Positions 23,486 through 33,520 of a stretch of 64,000 nt of DNA are shown in pieces; the stretch's first letter is position 1, and every line of letters begins with the position of its first letter. The DNA is taken from contig RMBW01000085.1 in NCBI GenBank assembly GCA_004009845.1, positions 62,001 to 126,000 on the forward strand, in the 5' to 3' direction. The position numbers and the translations under genes are program-made. This DNA comes from Davidsoniella eucalypti (Eukaryota > Ascomycota > Sordariomycetes > Microascales > Ceratocystidaceae). Below the pieces are notes generated by a model. It saw nothing but the letters and a program-made list of their open reading frames with translations. It did not search any database and was not told the origin of the DNA.

Positions 23486-24604
23486 ATGTCCTCCACTCTG
23501 ATTGACGCCGACGATGTCATGGAGCCGACGCTCCAGTCGATCCTCGACCAGCGCTCGCTGCGCTGGATCTTTGTCGGTGGAAAGGGTGGTGTCGGCAAGA
23601 CCACCACGTCCTGCTCGCTCGCTATCCAGCTGGCCAAAGTGCGCCGCTCTGTGCTACTCATCTCGACCGACCCCGCGCACAACCTGTCCGACGCCTTCAA
23701 CCAGAAGTTCGGCAAGGAGGCCCGTCTGATTGAAGGCTTCACTAACCTGAGCGCCATGGAGATTGATCCCAATGGCAGCATGCAGGACTTGCTGGCTGGC
23801 CAGGGAGAAGAGGCCGCTGATACGACCGGCATGGGCGGCATGGTCCAGGACCTCGCATACGCTGTAAGTCCCCAATATTGTTAATGTGTCCGAGCCATAC
23901 GGCCGCTGCTCAAGACATGGGAAATCGGATTGCTAACCTAAAGTTTCTTTCTTCTATATTAGATTCCAGGTATTGACGAGGCTATGTCTTTTGCCGAGGT
24001 TTTGAAGCAGGTCAAGTCCCTGTCCTACGAAACGATTGTCTTCGACACCGCCCCTACCGGCCACACCCTGCGCTTCCTCCAATTCCCTTCCGTGCTCGAG
24101 AAGGCTCTAGCCAAGATCTCTCAGCTATCCTCGCAGTACGGTCCTCTCCTCAGCGGCTTCCTTGGCTCTGGTGGCCAGCTCCCCAACGGCCAGACCCTCG
24201 CCGAGATGACAGAGAAGCTGGAGACGTTGCGCGCCACTATCAGTGAAGTCAACAGCCAGTTCAAGGACGAGAATCTCACTACTTTTGTGTGTGTGTGCAT
24301 TGCTGAGTTCCTATCTCTCTACGAGACTGAACGCATGATCCAGGAACTGACTGGCTACAACATCGACTCCCACTGCATTGTTGTCAACCAGTTGTTGTTC
24401 CCCAAGAAGGGTAGCAACTGCGACCAGTGCACCGCTCGTAGACGCATGCAGAAGAAGTACCTCAACGAGATCAAGGAGCTCTACGAGGACTTTAATGTCG
24501 TCAAGATGCCGCTGCTGGTAGAGGAAGTTCGTGGCAAGGAGAGATTAGAAACGTTCAGTGAAATGCTGATACACCCATTCGTGCCCCCGGAGGAGGATGA
24601 GTAA
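23486..24604 (+). CDS. GET3: ATPase Get3 (tail-anchored protein targeting)
   Basis: Homodimeric ATPase that carries tail-anchored membrane proteins to the ER via the Get1/Get2 receptor. Exons 23486-23863 and 23963-24604 with a GTAAGT...TTAG intron give 339 aa, the normal size. Evidence: deviant P-loop GGKGGVGKTT (residues 31-40), STDPAHNLSDAF switch I region, a second nucleotide-binding block FDTAPTGHTLRFL at the start of exon 2, and the zinc-binding CxxC as CDQC near 279-282 that bridges the dimer. The C-terminus ends in an acidic tail. All key residues are present and the frame is intact. A run of 24 A at 24751-24774 follows downstream. Confidence 0.97.
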
Positions 24605-25301
24605 AACAACCCATGTGGCTTGCGAATTGGACGGACCATGCTTATAATAACTAGTTAATGAAAGTCAAATAATGAATCACGTTTCTTTTCCATGTATAAA
24701 TTACTTGCATATATCACATATCACAGTTCATGTTGTCAAGCTAGAGTTGTAAAAAAAAAAAAAAAAAAAAAAAAGTCATAATTTAAAATATAGTGTAATA
24801 TTCTATCGTGATACTACTGAATGCGCCTGAAACCTAATAAACAACACCAGATAAATATAGTGCCTAATGATACCGATGTTTAACTCCTATGTTATTCTCC
24901 AAGTCGCATCTGGCCATATATGACAGCCAGTGAGACAGCGAGTATAAATAAAGACGGACATGGCCGTAAAGGAGGTTGTGAGATGAGATGTTTTGTTTCT
25001 GAATAGAAATAAAAAAAACTAAAAACGTATGTGATGAATGAAAGAGCATGAAGAAACCTGCCAAAGATGGAAACGTTGCAGGATAGAAAAAAAGAAGAAG
25101 GAAAATTGCGCCGTTGAATGTGAACTCCTAGATGTAGAAAGAAGGAAAACATGTGATGTGATGTTGGTACAGTACCCGGTCCACCTGCGAGGTAGATACA
25201 AAGCTAGACTGAAGCCGGATATAACATGAAAAAGAGGTATGTAGAAATGAGAGACCAGTCAACGACAGGACCTCCAGGTGATTTGTGTCAAGGCACTAGG
25301 G
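24605..25301. other. Convergent 3' region of GET3 and MPE1
   Basis: 3' untranslated and spacer sequence; A24 tract at 24751-24774; AT-rich. No gene seen. Confidence 0.5.
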
Positions 25302-27448
25302 CTATAGTTCCCTATAATCACTTGGGCGAACACGGCGACCACGGTTCTGGTGGCGATTCGGGTTGATGGGCTTACGGAAGTAAGCATCGTCTTCACCCTG
25401 CATGCCGCCCATGGCAAGGCCTTGCATATTTCCCATGTTCATGTTCATGTTCATGTTGTTCATGTTCATATTCATTCCCATGCCCATGGGCCCTCCATTG
25501 CCGTTTCCGTTGTGGAAGTTGTTGTTAAATCCGTTGTGTCCATTGGGGCCCCAGTTGCCACCGCCACGGTTGTTGTTGTTCTGGAAGCCGCGGTTGTTGT
25601 TGTTGTTGTTGTTGTTGTTGTTCCAGTTGTTGTGGCCACCACGGCCACCATTGTTGAATCCGTTATGGCCCATGTTGTTCATGTTACCGTCCATCGGACC
25701 GCCCATTGCCATAGGACCCATAGGCATTCCCATAGGCATGTTCATGCCCATCATACCCATCATATTAGGGCCCATGGGCATCGGCATGCCGCCGTTGGGA
25801 CCCATCATACCAGGAGGCATAAATGGCATCATGCCCATGTTCTGCATACCCATGGGGAACATGTTGTTCATGGCCTGTCGTTGTTGCTGCATCTGCATAG
25901 CCCGAGGTGCCTTGGGAATGCGCGGGTTCTCTTGCATGTCATCAACAGGACGCTTACGCTTTTGGGAGTCATTAGATCCCGTAGACTCAGGTCCCGTGGG
26001 GACAGTGCTAAGAGCCAAGTTAGAGGCAGAGTTGGAACCGGCCGCTTCGGATGTTACTATGCTGACGACAGTAGCAGTAGGGGAAGGAGCCTTGGAGCTG
26101 GTTTCTGGCTGAGGTGTGCCTTCTTGGCTCTTGTTTTGCGCACTGGCTGAATCGGCGTTAATGCTCTCCGTGGCGGTAGCCTCGGGGCTGTTCTCGGGAG
26201 CAGCGGATGGCTCGCGGGCACGGTTATCGAGGTACTCTTGAATCTTAGCAGCAGTCTCCTCATCAGCTTTGAGGTCGTCAATGAGAACATTATCGGAATG
26301 GCAAGCAGGGCAAACAAAATCACTGAACATAAGAGCATTCGTGATACAGTTATTACAGAACGTCTTGTCGCAGCAAGGAGTCTTTGTTGGCTCAAAAAAC
26401 ATCTTTTTGTCAAGAGAGCATTCAAATCCAAGTTGTTGAAGGGCCTTATCACCCGATGTCTCTAGCTTGGAAGCCTCGGCTGATGTTTTAGCCTTTGCCT
26501 GAAAACGTTCCCACGATATCTTATCAGGCCGAGCAATGACATAATCTCCATCTGCGTTGACCATCACACCAGCAGGCCGTTTTCCCTCTTCATCATCACC
26601 AGACTTTGCCAAAGCTACTGACTTGTCCACCGTTGTCAAGAATGACCGAGGAATACCAGTAGTGCGCTTGACACGAGGCCGGTTGTCATACTCGGGATCG
26701 TCATTTGTCGGGCACTGCTGAATCCAGTGGCCCTTCTCACTACAACGGTAACAAACATAGCCGTTGGGAGGCTCGTGATCCGGGATGTTCACCGCACGCT
26801 TGTTCGTGGGCTTCACATACACCGGTTGTTGGCTATAAATGTGCGTTAGTTTACATGTTCACATGGTTTAGCGCAACTTTGAAGATACTTACTGAGCCAT
26901 TTCTTCTTTTTGAACGGTCCACTGCGCAGACTGGGCTGCGAACATGGCTTTCATCTTCTCCTCCTCGGTCATGTTCTCGTTGATTTCCATGACAGGAGTT
27001 GGAGGCGCTCCAGTGGCAGGCTTTGCGATAGCGCCGGGCTTTGGTGCATCCTTCTTGAATCTGGCATTAATGGGCATTTTACCAGAGATGTAGCGAGCAG
27101 CGCGGCCACCACCGGGCCGGCTAGGCGGAAGTCGTCGAGCTACGACAGTAGTCGATCGGGGGATGATAGTGGTATCATCATCATACTCTATAAAAAAAAA
27201 ATTGATATTAGTATTGGAATATGGATTTAATACTGGTACGAAAGTACCGTACATGATAAAGCTAGGGGATTCTTACCTTCTGCGCCATCATCGGTATAGA
27301 TCGCGAGATCAAAATCGGTTCCATCGCCAAGTCCGCTCTTAGTGATGATTTCACGCTTCAGCTCAAAGACGCTGATGCCGGTACCGTCGAATTCCACTCG
27401 AGTGGGCTCTTTTTGAGACTTGAATTTGAAGAAGACTGAAGACGACAT
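25302..27448 (-). CDS. MPE1: Mpe1/RBBP6-type mRNA 3'-end processing factor
   Basis: Subunit of the cleavage and polyadenylation factor. Minus-strand exons 27448-27277, 27187-26893 and 26832-25302, both introns with CTAAT/CTAAC branch sites, giving 665 aa. Domain order: ubiquitin-like DWNN domain (about 1-80, beginning SSVFFKFKSQK); CCHC zinc knuckle CYRCSEKGHWIQQC (residues 183-196); RING/U-box near residues 300-345 with ECSLDK...CCDKTFCNNCI...CPAC. A Ser/Thr/Glu-rich linker follows, and a long Met/Gly/Pro- then Asn/Gly-rich low-complexity tail includes a run of about nine Asn and ends RRVRPSDYREL. The tail is longer and more repetitive than in yeast, in my recollection. The frame is intact. 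Confidence 0.95.
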
Positions 27449-28595
27449 GATGTGATGTGTGTTATGAGAATTGAGGAACCTAACAAGATCTAAAGATCAA
27501 AATATTCTCTCCAAGAGTAAATTGAATGGATGACGATGTGGTTTAAAATACAGTTCAAACTGGGGAATCGAGTAGAATGATGGAGAAAGGGAAATGTAGA
27601 CACTGTTAGGAGTTCTTAAAGTCCTACAAGATAATGAGATTTGTTTTTTTATCTTCAGTGCAAATCTTCGTAGAATTGGCCACTTCTTTCTTTGCTTTAA
27701 CTTTCGATTGTTCGATTGTTTCTTTCTTTTTCGCAATAGACGATAGTATGAATCAAATTCTGAATGAGTTAGTTAGAAGACAATAGTCATCTATCGATCT
27801 CAGGTAAAAACTTCCGGGCTCGAATATTGCTGGTCTTTATAAAAGGAGATAGTCTCAAATACGGCAACAATGTATATGCCGTGCCAACCGGCAGGTCAAA
27901 AATAATAGATATCAGTTGTGCTGAATTGATTCTGTTCACCTAGTGACCAATAAAAAAAATAAAAAGACCTTTAACCCAGAGTAACCGGCTCTCAAGCAAA
28001 CGTCTGGTAAAACCACACCCGCAAATTTCCTCCGCCAATAAGTCAGCTGCAATAGAATGTTATGATGTAAAAATAATAACGATGTAATATCGGTGTATTG
28101 TGATGCAAAAGTAAAAGAGAAAACTAGACAAGCTGAGCACTTTTTTGAGACGCTGTGGTCAAAATCAAAAGGAGCTATCACCAAGTTGTAGGTCCAATGG
28201 AGAGTAAATTACAAAAAGCAAATGGGAAATGGAGTAGAGTGTGTGGGAAAATAAAAAAGGGAAGTAAAGTAAAGCCCACGGATCGAATTTTATAATGAGT
28301 CGTCAAAATCGGATGCGAAAGTGAGTGTTGATTGATGGTGCCGATTGGAGTTGTCGTGACTGCGTGCTGATGACAAAATGATCGATCCGATCAAAATAGA
28401 GATGAAGGAGGGAGAAAATGATCAGATTGGACGCTCCCGTAAATGAGAGCGAAAACGGCTTACCATAGGAAAAGCTGACTAATCAGTTAGAGACGCGTTT
28501 TGTATTTGTATTTGTATTTGTATTTGTTATTATTAACGAGCACGGGGGAGTCGAGCCAATAAAATTGGGACGCGGCTCCCACCCATCACCATAAG
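27449..28595. other. MPE1 promoter and AT-rich spacer
   Basis: The first few hundred bp are MPE1 leader/promoter. A TTTGTA hexamer microsatellite occupies about 28499-28526, directly ahead of the dispersed repeat. No gene seen. Confidence 0.5.
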
Positions 28596-29640
28596 GGACA
28601 TGCGCACGGTGTCTATCTACTAACTACTTGTGTACCTAGCTTCTAAACACAGGGTGTGGTGGAACCCTGTATAACCCTAGTGGTTATAGAGGGATCCATC
28701 ACTGGGGGTTGTGACTGGAGTCACTGTTACAGTGTAACGAATTGTCAGAACGGTGGGCGCTGTGCAGCGGAGTCCCCACCTAAAGGAGACCGAAGAGGAC
28801 ACAAGTCCAAGAAAATGTGTCTTTCGGAGGAAGGTTGAAAGCCGAAGCGCACCCAGCGGAGTCCCAAGAACAAAGTCCAGAGTTCCGAGGCTGCGGTTGC
28901 GACCATCTGTGCCGGGCTATGGGGCACCTTGTAAAATGTGTGGGCTCTCTGGGAGCCCACAGGCACACGAGACATGTGCATCAGTGCTGGAACTTAACGT
29001 GATAGGCTTGAAGTCGCCATGTTTAGTTCCCCACTGTAAGAACCCAAGATGCCGTCTATCAAGACGACCCTTGGGCCATGGCTCCGGTTCCCCAAGGGGA
29101 TGGAGCTACTCTCAAACGACATCACCCAAGCCCTAAGTGGGGCTACCATCCACGTCATCAGGTGACCGCACCATCCGACGCGCCTCCAAGGCTGGTGATC
29201 GAGTGTCGAAAGAGGAAAATTGGCGTAGTCGAGTCGGGTGCGATGGTAGAGGCACAGCGACAAGACTCCCGCGCCGCGGGTTGGGCTTCCGGAACCTTCA
29301 AAAATAGGTAGCCCTTCGAGTATGAGTGTGTCTCCCTGAGCTTTGTAGTGTAGTGACTCGGGAGACCAGCAATCGCGAGAGAGTGTGGTGAAAAGGGGCG
29401 ATTGTTGGTGAGAACATCCCTCGAGAGAGGAAAAATCGGGCTCAAGGCCTCATAACTCGATGCATCAATGAAGACAAGCGTCTAAAAGATAAAAGAATGG
29501 ACAGCAGCATTGGGAATATGTGCTGGTCGCTCTTAAAAACCCACGACGAAGGGGAAAGATTCGTCTTTGGACGGAGGGGGAGGTACTCGAACTCAAAGGT
29601 ACCCCCCCGAGGGTTGTAGGAGGGAAGGTTGGGTTAGAGA
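28596..29640 (+). repeat. Dispersed LINE-associated repeat, longest copy
   Basis: Contains block 1 (28596-28845, also at 16765-16980 minus), block 2 (29120-29340, also at 14172-14400 minus) and block 3 (29340-29640, also at 50270-50537 plus). Between blocks 1 and 2 the plus strand encodes a cysteine-rich stretch, CKMCGLSGSPQAHETC, followed by PHCKNPRC; this resembles the CCHC knuckles of a retroelement ORF1/gag. Frames are broken throughout. Unlike the 14-17 kb copy it carries no reverse transcriptase between blocks 1 and 2, so it is a deletion derivative, or the RT at 14-17 kb is an insertion. Confidence 0.65.
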
Positions 29641-29805
29641 CGCGTTTCTGTGCTTTCACGTGTATAGTCATGTGATGTTGCACGTGACTTAACCCGAAAA
29701 TACTCCGTAATAAGGTTAACCCTATTAATTTTGTAAGAGTATACATACAATGTGGCGTATAAAACTTGTTATAAACCATACATGTAAACGTCATACTACA
29801 GAGAT

Positions 29806-29967
29806 TTAGTTTGCATTTAAATGTGAGAAGCGGCAAAGCAAAAGATTATATGTAGCACTGATACCTGTATTCTCAACATGTGATGTATCTGCTCGGGCGG
29901 TGGCCTTTCTTTGAGCGCCCCACCACGATAGCCCCAGCAGCACCGCAGAAATCCCATAGAAGGCCAT
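29806..29967 (-). CDS. Possible small single-pass membrane protein
   Basis: ATG at 29967 sits in a strong CCATGG context and opens 53 codons. Residues 2-17 form a hydrophobic helix (AFYGISAVLLGLSWWG), followed by a basic stretch (AQRKATARAD). This is the architecture of tiny mitochondrial inner-membrane subunits, but I cannot name a family. A GTATCA donor with a CTAAA/CTGTAG acceptor could shorten it to about 36 residues. It is divergent from DUG1, 246 bp away from that gene's upstream ATG. Could be spurious. Confidence 0.3.
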   Translation of the reverse strand: MAFYGISAVLLGLSWWGAQRKATARADTSHVENTGISATYNLLLCRFSHLNAN

Positions 29968-30471
29968 GGCCCTCTGAAGGCAAGTAAACCGGAGCTTTCC
30001 AGAACTGGCTTGGTCAGGGCGCACTCTACGGGGCGACAATAGTGAGATTCCCTTAGTTTTTTCTCCCTTGCGCTCATTTATCCATTCGCTCATTCGCTGC
30101 CCTATGTTGACAAAGCCGGGCGATCAAAAGAAGTACCACTGCCTGAAGTAGAAGGTGAAGGTGTTAGAGCCATCTTTACGACTAGAAACAGTAAGAGCGT
30201 CAGTAGTTGCATAATGCCCCGCACCTTCCTTCTTTCTAAGCTCTCGCGAGACGCCCGCACAACACGCCAATACAAACATTATATAGTTGATCGTGTCCGC
30301 TGTATTTCCTCCAACTCATCGTCATCTTTGCTACCCTCACGTTCTCCATTTTGCACACCATCCGCCCCATTATATCGTTCTCATCCCGCGCTGACCCTGA
30401 CGGCGCCTCTGAACTTTTCTCGACCGTATCTTACCGATTCCATTCGCCTCCACCAAGCCCGCAAGCTCACC

Positions 30472-31963
30472 ATGGCCCCCCAGCTGGACGGCTTCTTCAA
30501 GCAGGTCGACGACTCGACCGATCACTTTATTGACCGTTTGCGCAAGGCTGTTGCCATTCCCTCCATCTCTGCCGAGGAAGCCCGCCGCCCTGATGTCGTC
30601 CGCATGGGTCACTGGCTAGCTGATGAGCTGAAGTCTCTTGGCGCTACTGTCGAGCTTCGCGACCTAGGCGAACAGCCCGGCAAGCCTGGATTGAACCTGC
30701 CTCCTTGTGTTCTGGGCCGCTACGGCAGCGACAAGGACAAGCGCACCATCCTGGTTTATGGCCACTACGATGTCCAACCTGCCGAGAAGAGCGATGGCTG
30801 GGCTACCGAGCCCTTTGAGCTTTCCGTTGACAAGGATGGTCGCATGTTTGGCCGTGGTTCCACTGACGACAAGGGCCCCGTTCTGGGCTGGCTCAACGCC
30901 ATCGAGGCTCACCAGAAGGCGGGCATCGATTTCCCAGTGAACCTGTTGATGTGCTTCGAGGGCATGGAAGAGTATGGCTCGGAAGGCTTGGATGACCTCA
31001 TCATAGACGAAGCCAAGAAGTGGTTTGCGGATGCTGATGCTGTTTGCATTTCTGACAACTACTGGCTTGGTACCGAGAAGCCTTGCCTGACTTACGGTCT
31101 GCGTGGCTGCAACTACTACTCTATTGAGGTCTCTGGCCCTGGTGCTGATCTACATAGCGGTGTGTTTGGTGGCACTGCTCAGGAGCCCATGACTGATCTA
31201 GTCAAGGTCATGGCTCAGCTTGTCGATGTTAACGGCAAGATTCAAATTCCTGGTATCATGGAGCAAGTTGCTCCCGTTACCGCCGACGAAGATGCACTGT
31301 ACGAGAATATTGCATTCACCATGGACAACATCTACGAGTCTCTAGGCAGCAAGACCACTATTCACGACACCAAGAAGCCCACCCTGATGGCTCGCTGGAG
31401 ATACCCATCACTGTCGCTTCACGGAATTGAGGGCGGCTTCTCTGCTCCTGGCGCTAAGACTGTCATCCCCGCCAAGGTCACTGGCAAGTTCTCTATCCGC
31501 TCGGTTCCTAACATGGAGATTAAGAAGACCAACGACCTGGTTGTCAAGTACATACAGGAGCGCTTTGCTGCCCTGGGCAGCAAGAACACTCTGAACGTGT
31601 ACCCCCAACACAGCGGTAACTGGTGGGTAGCTTCGCCTAAACACTGGAACTTCTCGGCTGCTGCTAAGGCTGTTGAGCGTGTTTGGGGTGTTGAGCCTGA
31701 CTACACTCGCGAGGGTGGAAGGTAAGCTAAATCCCAAAGTAAAGCGTAAGTTTCTAATGATCAAAATACTAACACTACACAGCATTCCCGTTACATTGAC
31801 TTTTGAGCAGGCCACTGGCAAGAATGTTCTACTACTGCCTATGGGTAGCTCTACCGATGGCGCCCATTCGATCAACGAGAAGCTCGATAAGCGCAACTAC
31901 ATCGAAGGCATCAAGTTGCTGGGTGCCTACCTGCACTACGTTGCCGAAGAGCCCCTGGTGTAA
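30472..31963 (+). CDS. DUG1: Cys-Gly metallodipeptidase Dug1 (M20/CNDP family)
   Basis: Cytosolic zinc/manganese dipeptidase that cleaves Cys-Gly during glutathione turnover. Exons 30472-31721 and 31783-31963 (donor GTAAGC, branch ACTAAC, acceptor CACAG) give 476 aa, the family length. Metal-ligand and catalytic motifs: VYGHYDVQPAE, GRGSTDDKGP, CFEGMEEYGS, ISDNYW, the dimerisation-domain LHSGVFGG, and the last His ligand in GSSTDGAHSIN in exon 2. The frame is also open upstream to an ATG at 30214, adding 86 residues rich in R, S and L. That extension may be a mitochondrial presequence or just leader; the ATG at 30472 (ACCATGGCC) matches the usual N-terminus. Confidence 0.95.
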
Positions 31964-32806
31964 ATTCAAGGACAAAAGATTGAAAAACTCTTCGTTTTTT
32001 TTGTTGCCTAAGAACTACAAAAGGTCCTTCCTTTTTGGTGTTTTACCTGGTAACCGGATAGCTCCGGCAGAAGACGGGAATTCCCGTCTTCTCTCATAAA
32101 CCCCGCCTACAAACTCAACTGTGAGCTGTGATGATATCAGACGTCTTGGAGGGTTCGGATTTGTGAGTATGTTAGTAGTATTCTAGGCTAGAAATAGTAG
32201 CTAGCCTGTGATACTTTTTGTATATGTAAATAGGAACATAGGCTGTGTGATGTGATGTTTTGGAACCGAGACATACTGATTCAAAAGCCTTATTATATGA
32301 ATACTACAGATTAACAATGGCAAAAAAGACATTCAAATACGTGATAACATGTGAAAATAAGGTGCAGATATGCAAATATATACATTTTTTTTTCTAATTT
32401 GCCAAGTTTATTGCTCCTTTGAATGCAGGCTAGAGGAACTGCACGATATCTGTATGGCGGTAGTAGAACAGGCGGTCTTTGCCTTGATGTGCAGCCCCAA
32501 AAAATTTCGACTGACGATCTACAACAAAACTAGGAGAAAGAATCCTACAGAAGCATGCAGGACTCCCTTGAAATCCATGACATCATAAAAAAAACCGTGA
32601 CCCCGCGTTGATTAGAAACGACACAAATTTGCGCGTAGGCCGAGAAACAGCGTAGAAAGCCTTCAGTCAGGCCTGATGGCAATAGGCATGCGACTGGGCT
32701 ATATAAGACATATAGTGGTGGTAGTAGTGACAACCGGTCGTAGGCCATATAAAAGTAATGGTGACGGCAGTATAGTCAGCCAGCCCGAACCAGCAATGAT
32801 AAAGCA
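31964..32806. other. Convergent 3' spacer of DUG1 and the Yippee gene
   Basis: No gene seen. Holds the perfect 24-bp palindrome at 32069-32092. Confidence 0.5.
32069..32092. repeat. Perfect 24-bp palindrome in the DUG1 3' region
   Basis: The half-site AGAAGACGGGAA is followed immediately by its exact reverse complement, centred on GAATTC, about 105 bp after the DUG1 stop codon. In RNA it could fold only with a small loop at the expense of central pairs. It may be a 3'-UTR structure or a protein-binding site. Confidence 0.9.
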
Positions 32807-33520
32807 CTAATATACGCAAGGAGGGCCGCTGCGCGGAATAAGCAAGACATCGCTGATTCCGAGGTCATCATCAACCTCGCTGATTGTCGAGTGAATATGC
32901 GTGCAGCCCTCTTCGATGCAGTATTTCCCGATCTTGTACTGCGATTCTTCGTCGGCGACATCGAGGTATTTCCAGCCAAGGTACGTTTCGCAGCACAGAC
33001 AGTTCAAGTCTGCGATCTTGTGCCAGCCAGTAGTCAGCTCGCGTTCCTGGACCCGGCCCAGCATGACATTTGGTAGCTCTGTCTCAGGTCCCAAGCCGAC
33101 GTGACTGGGCGGGGCCACCAACATGCAGCGTCCGAAGCGGCCGTGGAAGCCATAGCTGACTACGAGGTCTTCAAAGACGAGGTCGTGGCGGCAGTTGTTG
33201 CAGCGGATGACGTCGGGAGCGAGACAGCGTATGGAGCGCAAGGGAGGCTGCGCGGATGGGTTGGAGTCGGGATGTAGATATGGGTTGGCGGCCGAGATTG
33301 AGCCGGCGGCGAGATGCTCCGTGTACGGTGCTAGCGAGGTGGTCGTTACGGTTGACGAGGAAGAGGACGATGTGGTAGATGAGTCGTTGGTGTAGGCGCG
33401 ACGCGGGCGGTTAGTGGCCGGGGCTGACTTGATGAGTATGTCTGGTAGCGCGGTAATAAGCTGCTTTGGCTCCGGCGGCGCAGAACCGGACTTCTTCTTC
33501 TTGCCTTTCCAAAAGAACAT
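32807..33520 (-). CDS. Yippee/Moh1-like zinc-binding protein
   Basis: Single-exon 237-aa protein with a Yippee domain. Two CxxC pairs, CNNC near residue 108 and CLCC near 176, would bind one zinc. The conserved core FGRCMLV ... LTTGWHKIADLNC ... LGWKYL ... QYKIGKYCIEE is clear. The 100-residue N-terminal extension is low complexity (Lys-rich start FFWKGKKKKSG, then a Ser/Thr run) and not part of the family core. Yeast Moh1 is linked to stationary phase; the molecular role is not established. Intact. Confidence 0.85.
   Translation of the reverse strand: MFFWKGKKKKSGSAPPEPKQLITALPDILIKSAPATNRPRRAYTNDSSTTSSSSSSTVTTTSLAPYTEHLAAGSISAANPYLHPDSNPSAQPPLRSIRCLAPDVIRCNNCRHDLVFEDLVVSYGFHGRFGRCMLVAPPSHVGLGPETELPNVMLGRVQERELTTGWHKIADLNCLCCETYLGWKYLDVADEESQYKIGKYCIEEGCTHIHSTISEVDDDLGISDVLLIPRSGPPCVY

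Noticed and set aside
25350..26150. 266- and 236-codon plus-strand frames rich in His/Val and Met/Pro/Leu
   Set aside because: They are the complement of the repetitive MPE1 tail; repeats keep the opposite strand free of stops.
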